36,432 nucleotides of DNA from Gammaproteobacteria bacterium (lineage in GTDB: Bacteria; Pseudomonadota; Gammaproteobacteria; GCA-001735895). Position numbers and translations under genes: made by a program. Where the stretch lies: NCBI GenBank assembly GCA_029862125.1, contig JAOTXY010000030.1, forward strand, positions 1-36,432. The letters are read 5' to 3'. This document shows, piece after piece, positions 16,036 through 23,292 of the stretch (within the stretch, counting starts at the first letter, position 1; the number at the start of each line of letters is the position of its first letter). The notes beneath the pieces are model-generated. The model had not been told where the DNA came from. It searched no databases and saw only the letters and a list, made by a program, of their open reading frames with translations.

Positions 16036-17220
16036 ATGCTTGGTGTTGCCATGCATCGAAACCCGCGCACCAATGCACCGCTCGCGACCGTACTCGAGGA
16101 ATTGCAGTCTGCGGCCGCATTGCCATTCGATCAAGCGCACCCGATACCGCCGTCGGTTAATCATTCGCTCGAGTTTCTTGATTTCGAACGTGAGGCTGTT
16201 TTCCAGCAGGAATGGATTTGTGTCGGTCGGGAAGATGAAATACCTGCTAGTGGCGATTTCCTGACCCACCAGATTGCCGAGGTGCCGGTACTCATCGTGC
16301 GCCAGCCGGATGCGGAGATCAAGGCTTTCGTTAATGCCTGCGCGCACCGTTTCGCGTGCCTGGTGCCGGATGACAAGGGTTCGGGAAAACGCTTTACCTG
16401 TCGCTACCACGCCTGGACTTACGATACTTCGGGCCAGTTGATACGAGCGCCTTACATGGAAATGAAAGACGGATTTGATGTAACCCGGCATCGGCTCTGT
16501 CCCCTGCGGCTGGGTACCTGGGAGGGTTTTATCTATGTCACGCTGGCGGAAAACCCTTCAGCCCAGCTTGATGAATCGCTGGCACCGCTGCGTGAGCAGG
16601 TGGTTGGACGCTACGACATGGCCTGTTACCAGACCGTGCTGCGCGAAAGCATGGAATGGAACGCCAACTGGAAAAACCTGATCGAAAATTTCACCGAGAG
16701 CTACCACGTGCCGATCGCCCATGGCAAAACTTTCGCCCAACATAACAAGCCGCCGCAGGACTATGTCTGTGGCGAAGACAGTATCCATTACTGCTACCAC
16801 CGTGCGCCCCAGGCGGCAGAAACCGGGCTCGGTGCTGCGCATCCAAAGAACGACCGGCTCGAGGATGAGTGGCGCCGTATGATGATCGATTTCTGCGTGT
16901 TTCCGAATCACCTGGTGACGCTGATGCCGGATTATCTCTGGTATATATCGGTGCAGCCGCTAGGGGTTGACCAAATGTACGCGACCTGGGGCCTGGCGGT
17001 GCCGCCGGAAGTTCTGGCCGACGTCAGCGAGGCAGATTTCGATGACTGGCTTGCCCAGTTCAAGCATTACATGGAGGTTGCTAATGGTGAAGATAAAACC
17101 TTGGTAGAAGCCCTGCACCGTGGCAGCGCTGCGCCGCTTTTACCTGCCGGCGCTTATCACCCGATCGAACGTAACCTGTGGCAATTTACGCGCTACCTGG
17201 CCGGAAGGTGCAAACCATGA
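16036..17220 (+). CDS. Rieske non-haem iron oxygenase, alpha subunit
   Basis: The 394-residue protein has an N-terminal Rieske domain (C102-A-H104 ... C122-R-Y-H125) and a C-terminal catalytic domain with iron ligands H224 and H229 (NFTESYHVPIAH). The bridging position between the two centres is glutamate (E221) rather than the aspartate of naphthalene dioxygenase. That pattern is common in the group containing GbcA (glycine betaine monooxygenase) and CntA (carnitine monooxygenase). The Rieske loop reads CAHRF instead of the usual CxHRG. The stop overlaps the start of the dioxygenase gene (ATGA). A quaternary-amine substrate is inferred from context. No reductase partner is in the window. ATG at 16051 is a possible alternative start. 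Confidence 0.85.
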   Translation: MLGVAMHRNPRTNAPLATVLEELQSAAALPFDQAHPIPPSVNHSLEFLDFEREAVFQQEWICVGREDEIPASGDFLTHQIAEVPVLIVRQPDAEIKAFVNACAHRFACLVPDDKGSGKRFTCRYHAWTYDTSGQLIRAPYMEMKDGFDVTRHRLCPLRLGTWEGFIYVTLAENPSAQLDESLAPLREQVVGRYDMACYQTVLRESMEWNANWKNLIENFTESYHVPIAHGKTFAQHNKPPQDYVCGEDSIHYCYHRAPQAAETGLGAAHPKNDRLEDEWRRMMIDFCVFPNHLVTLMPDYLWYISVQPLGVDQMYATWGLAVPPEVLADVSEADFDDWLAQFKHYMEVANGEDKTLVEALHRGSAAPLLPAGAYHPIERNLWQFTRYLAGRCKP

Positions 17221-18401
17221 CCCGAACATCGCTTGCCTTGCCTGAAGTTGCATTAAATCCGGACGAGCGGAAACTCACGGTCACCTGGGATGATGGCGCG
17301 GCGAATAGTTTTCACTATGTCTGGTTACGACATAGTGCGCGTTGCTCAGATGGAATGCCGGACGATACCAGCGTCAAGATCGATCTGCTGCCGGATGATC
17401 CTGAGTCATTGGCGATTGCCGACTACGCGATCGAAGGTGAAATGCTGGTGATTTACTGGCATGACGGCGTACTTCAAACCCGGCATAACCTCGAGTCCCT
17501 GCGCCAATCAGCCTACGACGATGGCGCTCGTAAGCGGCGCAAACATCAACCGGTGTTGTGGAATCGCGATTCAGCCACCGATATTCCTGTTTTCAATTAC
17601 GCCCAAACTCAATCGGAAAACGATCAACTCGACCTGTTGTTGGCGGTACGTGATTATGGTGTCGCGAAGATACAGGGAGTACCGACCGAACCCGGCAGCA
17701 TCGCCCGGGTTGCAGCCGGTTTTGGGCCGTTGCATGTCAACAATTACGGCAGGATCTTTGACGTGAAGTCAGATGCCAATCGAAACCTGGGTTCGAATAC
17801 CGGACACTACCTGCCGCCACATACCGACGAGAGCTATCGGCACGATGCACCGGGTATCTCTTTCTTTCATTGCCTGGTTGCATCCGATGAGGGCGGCGAG
17901 TCGACACTCGTGGACGGTTTCAAGGCGGCAAAGGTATTGCGCCAGGCAGACTTCGATTCGTTCGAGGTCTTGACCAGGGTACCGGTTTTCTTTCAGCGTT
18001 ATGCGCCGCCGCTTGACGATATGCGTAGCCATACGCGGATGCTTGTCACCGATATCGATGGTGACGTGGTTGGCGTGCGCTGGACCGACCGCACCCTGCC
18101 GCCGCAGGATTTGCCGGCGGCGACCATTGAACCGGTTTATAAGGCGATTCGAAAACTGTGGAAAATTATCAACTCGGAAGACATGCAACATTGTTATCGC
18201 ATGAATCAGGGGGACCTGCATGTATTTGACAATCACCGAGTATTGCATGGCAGGCGGGCATTTGATCCACAGGCAGGCGCGCGGCATTTACAACAGTGTT
18301 CGGTGAATCGAGACGAGTTTCACAATAGCCTGCGAATCCTCGCTGCCAGGCTTGAACATCCAGCTGCTGACGTGGTAATGGCCGGTGGCGCAGTCGGTTG
18401 A
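17217..18401 (+). CDS. Gamma-butyrobetaine dioxygenase-like Fe(II)/2-oxoglutarate enzyme
   Basis: The 394-residue protein starts at ATG 17217, inside the stop of the Rieske oxygenase gene. Residues about 15-100 form the DUF971-like N-terminal domain of gamma-butyrobetaine/trimethyllysine hydroxylases (WLRHSARCSDG). Residues about 120-385 form a TauD-fold domain with H202-x-D204 (PPHTDESY) and H344 (NHRVLHGR). The family makes L-carnitine from gamma-butyrobetaine. The N-terminal zinc site appears broken: where human BBOX has three cysteines, this protein keeps one (C43), and the distal histidine position reads WHDGV. The substrate may differ from gamma-butyrobetaine. Confidence 0.85.
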   Translation: MTRTSLALPEVALNPDERKLTVTWDDGAANSFHYVWLRHSARCSDGMPDDTSVKIDLLPDDPESLAIADYAIEGEMLVIYWHDGVLQTRHNLESLRQSAYDDGARKRRKHQPVLWNRDSATDIPVFNYAQTQSENDQLDLLLAVRDYGVAKIQGVPTEPGSIARVAAGFGPLHVNNYGRIFDVKSDANRNLGSNTGHYLPPHTDESYRHDAPGISFFHCLVASDEGGESTLVDGFKAAKVLRQADFDSFEVLTRVPVFFQRYAPPLDDMRSHTRMLVTDIDGDVVGVRWTDRTLPPQDLPAATIEPVYKAIRKLWKIINSEDMQHCYRMNQGDLHVFDNHRVLHGRRAFDPQAGARHLQQCSVNRDEFHNSLRILAARLEHPAADVVMAGGAVG

Positions 18402-18405
18402 GAAT

Positions 18406-18786
18406 CTAGCGTCTGACCTGGCAGGTAATTTCGACTTTGCTGTCACCAAACAGGCGTTTGGATTCGGTCGTGGTACGCGCCGGGTAGGCATCACCGTCGA
18501 AAAAATCCCTGTAGGCGGTATCCATCGCGTCGAAATCATCAAGATCGGCCAGGTGGACTTCGACTTTGACGATCTGATTTTTAGAGAGACTTAACTCGTC
18601 GAGAATGCTGCCGATCGCGGCCCATATGGTACGGGTTTCAGCCGCCACATCACCCAGTACCTTAAGGCCGGCCGGAAAGTCTGCAGCGACCAGCCCCGAG
18701 AGGAAGGCGTATTGATCATCCAGAACCACCTGGCTGAAAGGTGCACTTGATTCCGGAACGGCTTTTGGCTGGACGCGGGTTAAAAT
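18406..18786 (-). CDS. RidA (YjgF/YER057c/UK114) family protein, non-canonical start
   Basis: The RidA core is clear (FSQVVLDDQYAFLSGLVAAD, DFDAMDTAYRDFF, YPARTTTE, KVEITCQV), including the arginine used by imine deaminases (PART). The first ordinary start codon in frame is GTG at 18729, but the frame stays open upstream and encodes the expected N-terminus (VQPKAVPESSAPFSQ). Only ATT (18786) or ATA codons are available there. From ATT the protein would have 126 residues, the normal RidA length. Its frame is +1 to the 36-residue membrane-peptide gene that ends at 18803. RidA proteins hydrolyse reactive enamines and imines. It converges on the dioxygenase gene. Confidence 0.7.
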   Translation of the reverse strand: MLTRVQPKAVPESSAPFSQVVLDDQYAFLSGLVAADFPAGLKVLGDVAAETRTIWAAIGSILDELSLSKNQIVKVEVHLADLDDFDAMDTAYRDFFDGDAYPARTTTESKRLFGDSKVEITCQVRR

Positions 18787-18802
18787 AACAGGTGCCGGAT
18801 TT

Positions 18803-18913
18803 TCAGCCGACCATATTGGCGCCGATAATTAACAGGACACCCAAAATTACGAAAGCGACGAAAGTATAAACCAGGTGTTTCGTAGTGGTTTTATCATCTT
18901 GATTTGGATTCAT
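18803..18913 (-). CDS. 36-residue single-span membrane peptide
   Basis: Reading the minus strand from ATG 18913 gives 36 residues. The hydrophilic N-terminus (MNPNQDDKTTTKH) is followed by one hydrophobic span (LVYTFVAFVILGVLLIIGAN) and a TGA stop. A strong ribosome site (GGAGGGGG) lies 8 bases upstream of the ATG, which argues for real translation. The gene is immediately upstream of ridA on the same strand and divergent from the enoyl-CoA hydratase. I do not recognise the family. Confidence 0.6.
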   Translation of the reverse strand: MNPNQDDKTTTKHLVYTFVAFVILGVLLIIGANMVG

Positions 18914-18984
18914 CTATTATTCCCCCTCCAGGATTGAATCAAGTACTATATAGTGCCGAACCTGGAGCAAAATTGCCACCGCGC

Positions 18985-19782
18985 ATGACCGATCAATTCT
19001 ATGAAACGCTGGTGCTGGAATACCCGGTCGTCCACGTCCTGAAAATCACGCTGAACCGACCCGAAGTCGCCAATGCGTTTAATACACAGATGGCAACCGA
19101 CCTGATGCACTGCTTTGAAACCCTGGCACTGGAGCCCGGCGACAATCGCTGTGTTATTTTAACCGGAGCCGGCGACAGGGCATTTTGTGCGGGTGGCGAT
19201 CTGAAACAACGCGATGGTATGACGAACGAAGCCTGGCTCGAACAACATCTCGTTTACGAGCGTATGATACGCGCTATCATCGATTGTCCACTGCCGTTGA
19301 TTGCCGCGGTTAATGGCGCCGCTTTTGGGGGTGGTTGTGAGCTCGCGGCAGCGGTCGATTTTGTCTATGCCTCTGAAAATGCTCGCTTCGCGATGACCGA
19401 AACCAGTCTTGGAATAATCCCAGGGGCTGGCGGTACCCAAACCCTGGCAAGAGCGCTGGGTGAGCGTCGCGCCAAGGAACTGATATTATCGGCAAGGCGT
19501 TTCGATGCAGAGGAGGCCCGGCGCTGGGGACTCGTCAATGAAGTGTTTGCGCCTGGTAGCTTGCTGGATGAAACCCTGGAGGTTGCTTCGCGCATTGCGG
19601 CCAATGCACCGATCGCGGTGCGCCAGGCGAAACAGGCGATTCATGGTGGCTTGCAGATGTCGCTGACCGAAGGGCTTGTGTTCGAGATTGAGGCCTATAA
19701 CCGCACGGTACCAACCGACGATCGGCGCGAAGGGGTTAAAGCTTTCAATGAAAAGCGAGCGCCTAAATTTAAGGGGAAATAA
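18985..19782 (+). CDS. Enoyl-CoA hydratase/isomerase family protein
   Basis: From ATG 18985 the protein has 265 residues, the family's usual length; an in-frame TTG at 18904 would add 27 unlikely residues. The oxyanion-hole segments are ILTGAGDRAFCAGGD and NGAAFGGGCELAAA. Both hydratase glutamates are present: E119 (GGGCE) and E139 (AMTETSLGIIPGAGG). It should therefore hydrate an enoyl-CoA rather than act as an inactive paralogue. With a carnitine-type pathway nearby, crotonobetainyl-CoA is a candidate substrate, but this is inference. The BKACE gene follows after 5 bp. Confidence 0.85.
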   Translation: MTDQFYETLVLEYPVVHVLKITLNRPEVANAFNTQMATDLMHCFETLALEPGDNRCVILTGAGDRAFCAGGDLKQRDGMTNEAWLEQHLVYERMIRAIIDCPLPLIAAVNGAAFGGGCELAAAVDFVYASENARFAMTETSLGIIPGAGGTQTLARALGERRAKELILSARRFDAEEARRWGLVNEVFAPGSLLDETLEVASRIAANAPIAVRQAKQAIHGGLQMSLTEGLVFEIEAYNRTVPTDDRREGVKAFNEKRAPKFKGK

Positions 19783-19787
19783 GATTC

Positions 19788-20663
19788 ATGTCTGACGAAG
19801 TAATACTAACCTGTGCCGTTAGTGGCGGACACAATAACCAGGGCAAGCACCCAAACTATCCGATTGCACCCGAACATATCGCGAGCGACTGTATCGAAGC
19901 TGCGAAGGCGGGTGCGGCAATTGTTCACATTCATGTGCGCGATCCTGAAACCGGAATGCGTTCCGGGGATCCAGCATTGTTTCGCGAGGTGGTCGAACGT
20001 ATCCGTGATTCTGGTAGCGACGTATTGATCAATCTCACCACCAGCGAAGGGGCGCGCTTTGCACCGGGTGAGGAGGACGCCGCTGTCGGAGGCCCCGGGA
20101 CAACCCTGGTGCAACCGCTTGAGCGCCTGCATCACGTCGAGGAGTTGCGACCCGATATCTGTACCCTCGACGTGGGCACCTTCAATTTCGGTGAAACCAT
20201 CTTCGTTAATACGCCTTCGCATTTACGCATCATGGCGCAGCGTATTCGTGAACTTGGCGTAAAGCCCGAGCTCGAAGTGTTTGAACCCGGGCATATCATG
20301 TTTGCGCATAAACTGATCGAAGAAGGCCTGCTCGATGGCGCGCCGATGTTCCAGCTTTGCCTCGGCATACCGCATGCTTCACCGGCGACACCCGAGATTC
20401 TCAGTGTCATGAAAGGATTGTTACCCGAGGACGCAAACTGGAGTGCCTTCGGCATTTCACGCATGGAATTTTCAATCGTGGCCCAGGCCGCGAGCCAGGG
20501 TGGCAACTGTCGCGTCGGGCTGGAGGATAATCTTTATCTCGACAAGGGTGAGTTTGCGACCAACCTGAAGCTGGTCGAGCGCGCGGTGCGTATCATCGGC
20601 GAGCTCGGTCGCGAACTGGCGACGCCACAGCAGGCCGCTGAGCGCCTGGGGATAGAACGTTAG
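19788..20663 (+). CDS. Beta-keto acid cleavage enzyme (BKACE, DUF849)
   Basis: The 291-residue protein has the BKACE pattern: the zinc-binding H-x-H in VHIHVRDPETG, INLTTSEG, DVGTFNFGE, and VGLEDNLYLDKGEFATN. BKACEs are zinc enzymes that condense a beta-keto acid with acetyl-CoA and split it into acetoacetate and a new acyl-CoA; known substrates include 3-keto-5-aminohexanoate and dehydrocarnitine. The substrate clade cannot be fixed by eye. The neighbouring betaine-type genes make dehydrocarnitine attractive. The ribosome site is GGGGAA. The histidine phosphatase gene follows with only a 2-bp gap. Confidence 0.88.
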   Translation: MSDEVILTCAVSGGHNNQGKHPNYPIAPEHIASDCIEAAKAGAAIVHIHVRDPETGMRSGDPALFREVVERIRDSGSDVLINLTTSEGARFAPGEEDAAVGGPGTTLVQPLERLHHVEELRPDICTLDVGTFNFGETIFVNTPSHLRIMAQRIRELGVKPELEVFEPGHIMFAHKLIEEGLLDGAPMFQLCLGIPHASPATPEILSVMKGLLPEDANWSAFGISRMEFSIVAQAASQGGNCRVGLEDNLYLDKGEFATNLKLVERAVRIIGELGRELATPQQAAERLGIER

Positions 20664-20665
20664 TC

Positions 20666-21412
20666 GTGGCAAGGCTGTACCTGATCCGACACGCGCAGTC
20701 GGCGAACAACGAAATCTGGGACGGCAGCGACCATATGGCCGGACGCAAGCCCGATCCCGAAATTACAACCATTGGTCATCGCCAGGCCGAGACGCTTGCC
20801 GGGCACCTGGCCCACCCACAGGCAGAACCGCGTCAGCATCCCTTCGGCCAGGCAGAAGAATTTCATTTTGGCTTGACCCACGTTTACTGCAGCCTGATGA
20901 CGCGCTCGATTCTTACCGCCGAATACATTGCCGCAGCCTGTGAACTCGAGTTGCACGCACTTTCCGATATTTTTGAAAAATTCGGCATTTACGATGTCGA
21001 CGGCGATGGTAATCTGCAGGGTTTACCCGGCCCCGGTCGGGATTATTTCGAGCAGCGATTCCCGCGACTCGGGCTTCCCGAAGAATTTAACGATGAGGGT
21101 TGGTGGAGCCGACCGGTCGAAAACGAGGCTGCCTTTATCGCACGTATGCAAAAGGTGGTAAACGAATTCAGGCAACGACTGGATCAGAGCGATGAATCCA
21201 TTGCGCTGGTGGCGCACGGAGATTTTATCGATCAATTCGTCAATGAACTCATGGGCGTGGTAAGACACCAGCCCAACTATGATAATCACTGGGTTGCCAA
21301 CTGGGCCTTTCACAACACCTCGATTTCGCGCATCGACTTTGTCAACGGCTCGCATAACGTCGTCTACATGAATAGAATCGATCATCTGCCGAACGAACTG
21401 GTGACCTGGTAA
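20666..21412 (+). CDS. Histidine phosphatase superfamily protein
   Basis: The 248-residue protein has the RHA variant of the phosphohistidine motif near the start (LIRHAQS, H9), a downstream arginine (SLMTRS) and the second catalytic histidine in ALVAHGDF. It starts at GTG 20666. The family includes phosphoglycerate mutases and many phosphatases with small phosphorylated substrates, and the substrate here is unknown. Its stop overlaps the start of the PhyH-type gene (TAATG), so the pair is translationally coupled and probably acts in the same pathway. Confidence 0.8.
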   Translation: MARLYLIRHAQSANNEIWDGSDHMAGRKPDPEITTIGHRQAETLAGHLAHPQAEPRQHPFGQAEEFHFGLTHVYCSLMTRSILTAEYIAAACELELHALSDIFEKFGIYDVDGDGNLQGLPGPGRDYFEQRFPRLGLPEEFNDEGWWSRPVENEAAFIARMQKVVNEFRQRLDQSDESIALVAHGDFIDQFVNELMGVVRHQPNYDNHWVANWAFHNTSISRIDFVNGSHNVVYMNRIDHLPNELVTW

Positions 21413-22269
21413 TGACATACGCGCTCGCGCCTGAGCAAATCGATCAATATCAACGCGACGGTTTTCTGTTTCCGCTGGATGTTTTCGATAATAACCGGGT
21501 AGTGAATATCCTCGAGCAACTCGAGCATACCCGTACGGTGGCGCGAGAGCAGGGACTCGAATCCGAACTGACCCAGTTACTGCGTACCAACACGCATTAC
21601 ATACTTCCCTTTGTGAGCGAGATGGTAAGGGCACCGCAACTGCTCGACCGAGTTGAATCAATCCTCGGCCCGAATATCCTGCTATGGAGCGCAGAGTTTT
21701 TTATCAAGGACGCTCATACGGACAAGATCGTCAGTTGGCACCAGGACCTGACCTACTGGGGGCTCGGTGAAACCAACCAGGAAATGACCGCATGGTTGGC
21801 CCTTTCTGACGTCAACGTCGTGTCGGGGTGCATGCGTTTTGTTGCGGGTTCGCACCATCAGCAAATCGTGCCGCATCGGGATACCTTCGATGCTGCTAAC
21901 CTGTTGTCGCGCGGTCAGGAAGTTGCGGTGGACGTTGCGGAAGACGATGCGGTGGACGTTATTCTGGACCCGGGACAGGTTTCGTTTCACCACGGGCGGA
22001 TGTTTCACGCTTCGGGACCGAATCGCAGCGCCCGGGATCGCATCGGCCTGGCATTTCGATTTATAACCCCGGAAGTAAAACAGTTAGTCGCTAAGCGCGA
22101 TTACGCGATGTTGGTTCGAGGTATTGACCAGGGTAAAAACTGGATTCATGTCGCACCACCCACGCGCCTGTTCGATCCAGCCGAGCTCAAGCTCCACGCC
22201 CGCATCAGGCAGGACCAGTCCGCCGCACTCGCCGAGGGCGCAGAACAGGAAATGTACACGGCCTACTAG
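21412..22269 (+). CDS. PhyH-type Fe(II)/2-oxoglutarate dioxygenase
   Basis: The 285-residue protein opens with the family's QYQRDGFLF motif. Its iron ligands are H110-x-D112 (SWHQDLTYW) and H199 (MFHASGPNRS), and R205 or R210 is in place to bind 2-oxoglutarate. The phytanoyl-CoA hydroxylase family also includes ectoine hydroxylase and many small-molecule hydroxylases. A specific substrate is not evident; lying last in the quaternary-amine gene set, a role there is plausible. It converges on the YCII gene. Confidence 0.85.
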   Translation: MTYALAPEQIDQYQRDGFLFPLDVFDNNRVVNILEQLEHTRTVAREQGLESELTQLLRTNTHYILPFVSEMVRAPQLLDRVESILGPNILLWSAEFFIKDAHTDKIVSWHQDLTYWGLGETNQEMTAWLALSDVNVVSGCMRFVAGSHHQQIVPHRDTFDAANLLSRGQEVAVDVAEDDAVDVILDPGQVSFHHGRMFHASGPNRSARDRIGLAFRFITPEVKQLVAKRDYAMLVRGIDQGKNWIHVAPPTRLFDPAELKLHARIRQDQSAALAEGAEQEMYTAY

Positions 22270-22282
22270 CGCCGGCGATTGC

Positions 22283-22597
22283 CTACATATCCATTGCCTC
22301 GGCAATCTCGACTGAACCCTCTGCTTTCAATATCGGGCAGCCTTTAGCCAGGTTTGTTGCCTGCTCGATGCTGTCGGCATTGATCAGGCTGTAACCACTC
22401 AGGGGATTCGACCCCCCGTCGCAGGTGACCGAACCGTCGCTATTGACTGTTGATGACGGACCCAGGGGGTTGCCACCATCGACAACCGCTGCACCGAGAT
22501 TCTCAAACCAGGCCATCCATTCGGCCATAACCTGCGCGCCTTCTTCCTCGGTTTCCGGCATCTTGCCGCCGTGATAGGCGAAAATGAATTTGGGCAT
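22283..22597 (-). CDS. YCII/DGPF-domain protein
   Basis: The 104-residue protein shows the YCII-related fold (PKFIFAYHGGKMPETEEE ... MAEWMAWFENLG ... SGYSLINADSIEQATNLAKGCPIL). This family is small and cytoplasmic and mostly of unknown function; some members are found next to sigma factors, which is not the case here. It stands alone, convergent with the PhyH-type gene. Confidence 0.8.
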   Translation of the reverse strand: MPKFIFAYHGGKMPETEEEGAQVMAEWMAWFENLGAAVVDGGNPLGPSSTVNSDGSVTCDGGSNPLSGYSLINADSIEQATNLAKGCPILKAEGSVEIAEAMDM

Positions 22598-22687
22598 TGT
22601 CTTGTCCTCACTGCTGTTTTGCTGTTCGGACGGATCAGGATACGTAAACAGCGCCTGAAATTCGACTCCAATTTGCTAAGGATTACA

Positions 22688-22747
22688 GGTCATGCCGAAT
22701 GGCATCATGACCGGGATCAGGTAGGTGCACGATGGGAAAGTCTGGGT
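22688..22747 (-). pseudogene. Relic of a proW-type permease gene (fragment 1)
   Basis: Twenty consecutive minus-strand codons read TQTFPSCTYLIPVMMPFGMT. They match residues 534-553 of the intact permease at 23293-25353 (FQTFPSFIYLIPVMMLFGVT) at 15 of 20 positions, and the DNA is similar over the same span (compare 23695-23754). Similarity stops on both sides and no open gene surrounds it. This is a decayed piece of a paralogous betaine-type permease, not a gene. Confidence 0.75.
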
Positions 22748-22808
22748 AACTCCTACCGCGTTTGACTCAGCCAGGTAGTGCGCCTGTGGTGATGTACCTG
22801 TTAGCTCG

Positions 22809-23267
22809 CTATCTAACGATCAGGCAACTGGTCTCGGCATTGTCAGCAACTTTACGCGAGACGCTGCCTAAAATCGTGCCCTTCAGCTTGCCCAGACCCC
22901 GAGTTCCCATCGCGATCATGTCTGCTTCCGATCGCTCGGCAAAGCCAAGGATACTGGTTGCGGGATCACCGGTTCCGATCGCGGTTTCAACTGTCTTAGC
23001 TCCAACATTTTCCGCTGTTTCCCTGGCGCGTCTTAAGATTGATTCAGCGATCTTGCGCATGATTTCCTCGCGCGCATCGTTAAAGGATTCAATCTGATGG
23101 AATTCCAGTTCCGGAATTTCATCGATTTCAAAGGGTATTTGCATATCACGAATAACGTGAATGATGAGCATTTCAGCTTTGTGTAGAACGGCAAATTGAG
23201 CCGCCATTTCCAATGCACGGTTCGAAGCCTCCGACGCATCGGTTGCAACCAGAATCCTGTTAATCAT
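22809..23267 (-). CDS. Universal stress protein (UspA family)
   Basis: The 152-residue protein starts RILVATDASEASNRAL and ends with the ATP-binding motif GTRGLGKLKGTILGSVS (G-2x-G-9x-G-S), so it belongs to the nucleotide-binding Usp class. A ribosome site GGAGGAAGGA precedes the ATG. It follows proW by 25 bp on the same strand and is probably the last gene of the proX-proV-proW operon. It may sense energy state or osmotic stress for the importer. Confidence 0.88.
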   Translation of the reverse strand: MINRILVATDASEASNRALEMAAQFAVLHKAEMLIIHVIRDMQIPFEIDEIPELEFHQIESFNDAREEIMRKIAESILRRARETAENVGAKTVETAIGTGDPATSILGFAERSEADMIAMGTRGLGKLKGTILGSVSRKVADNAETSCLIVR

Positions 23268-23292
23268 GTTTCTATCCTTCCTCCAGTCAGCG

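Noticed and set aside
16036-18401. Naming the oxygenase CntA or GbcA outright
   Set aside because: Family-level pattern only; no reductase partner is in the window and the Rieske loop is atypical.
18406-18729. RidA starting at the GTG of 18729
   Set aside because: This start would remove conserved RidA N-terminal residues that are encoded upstream in the same frame.
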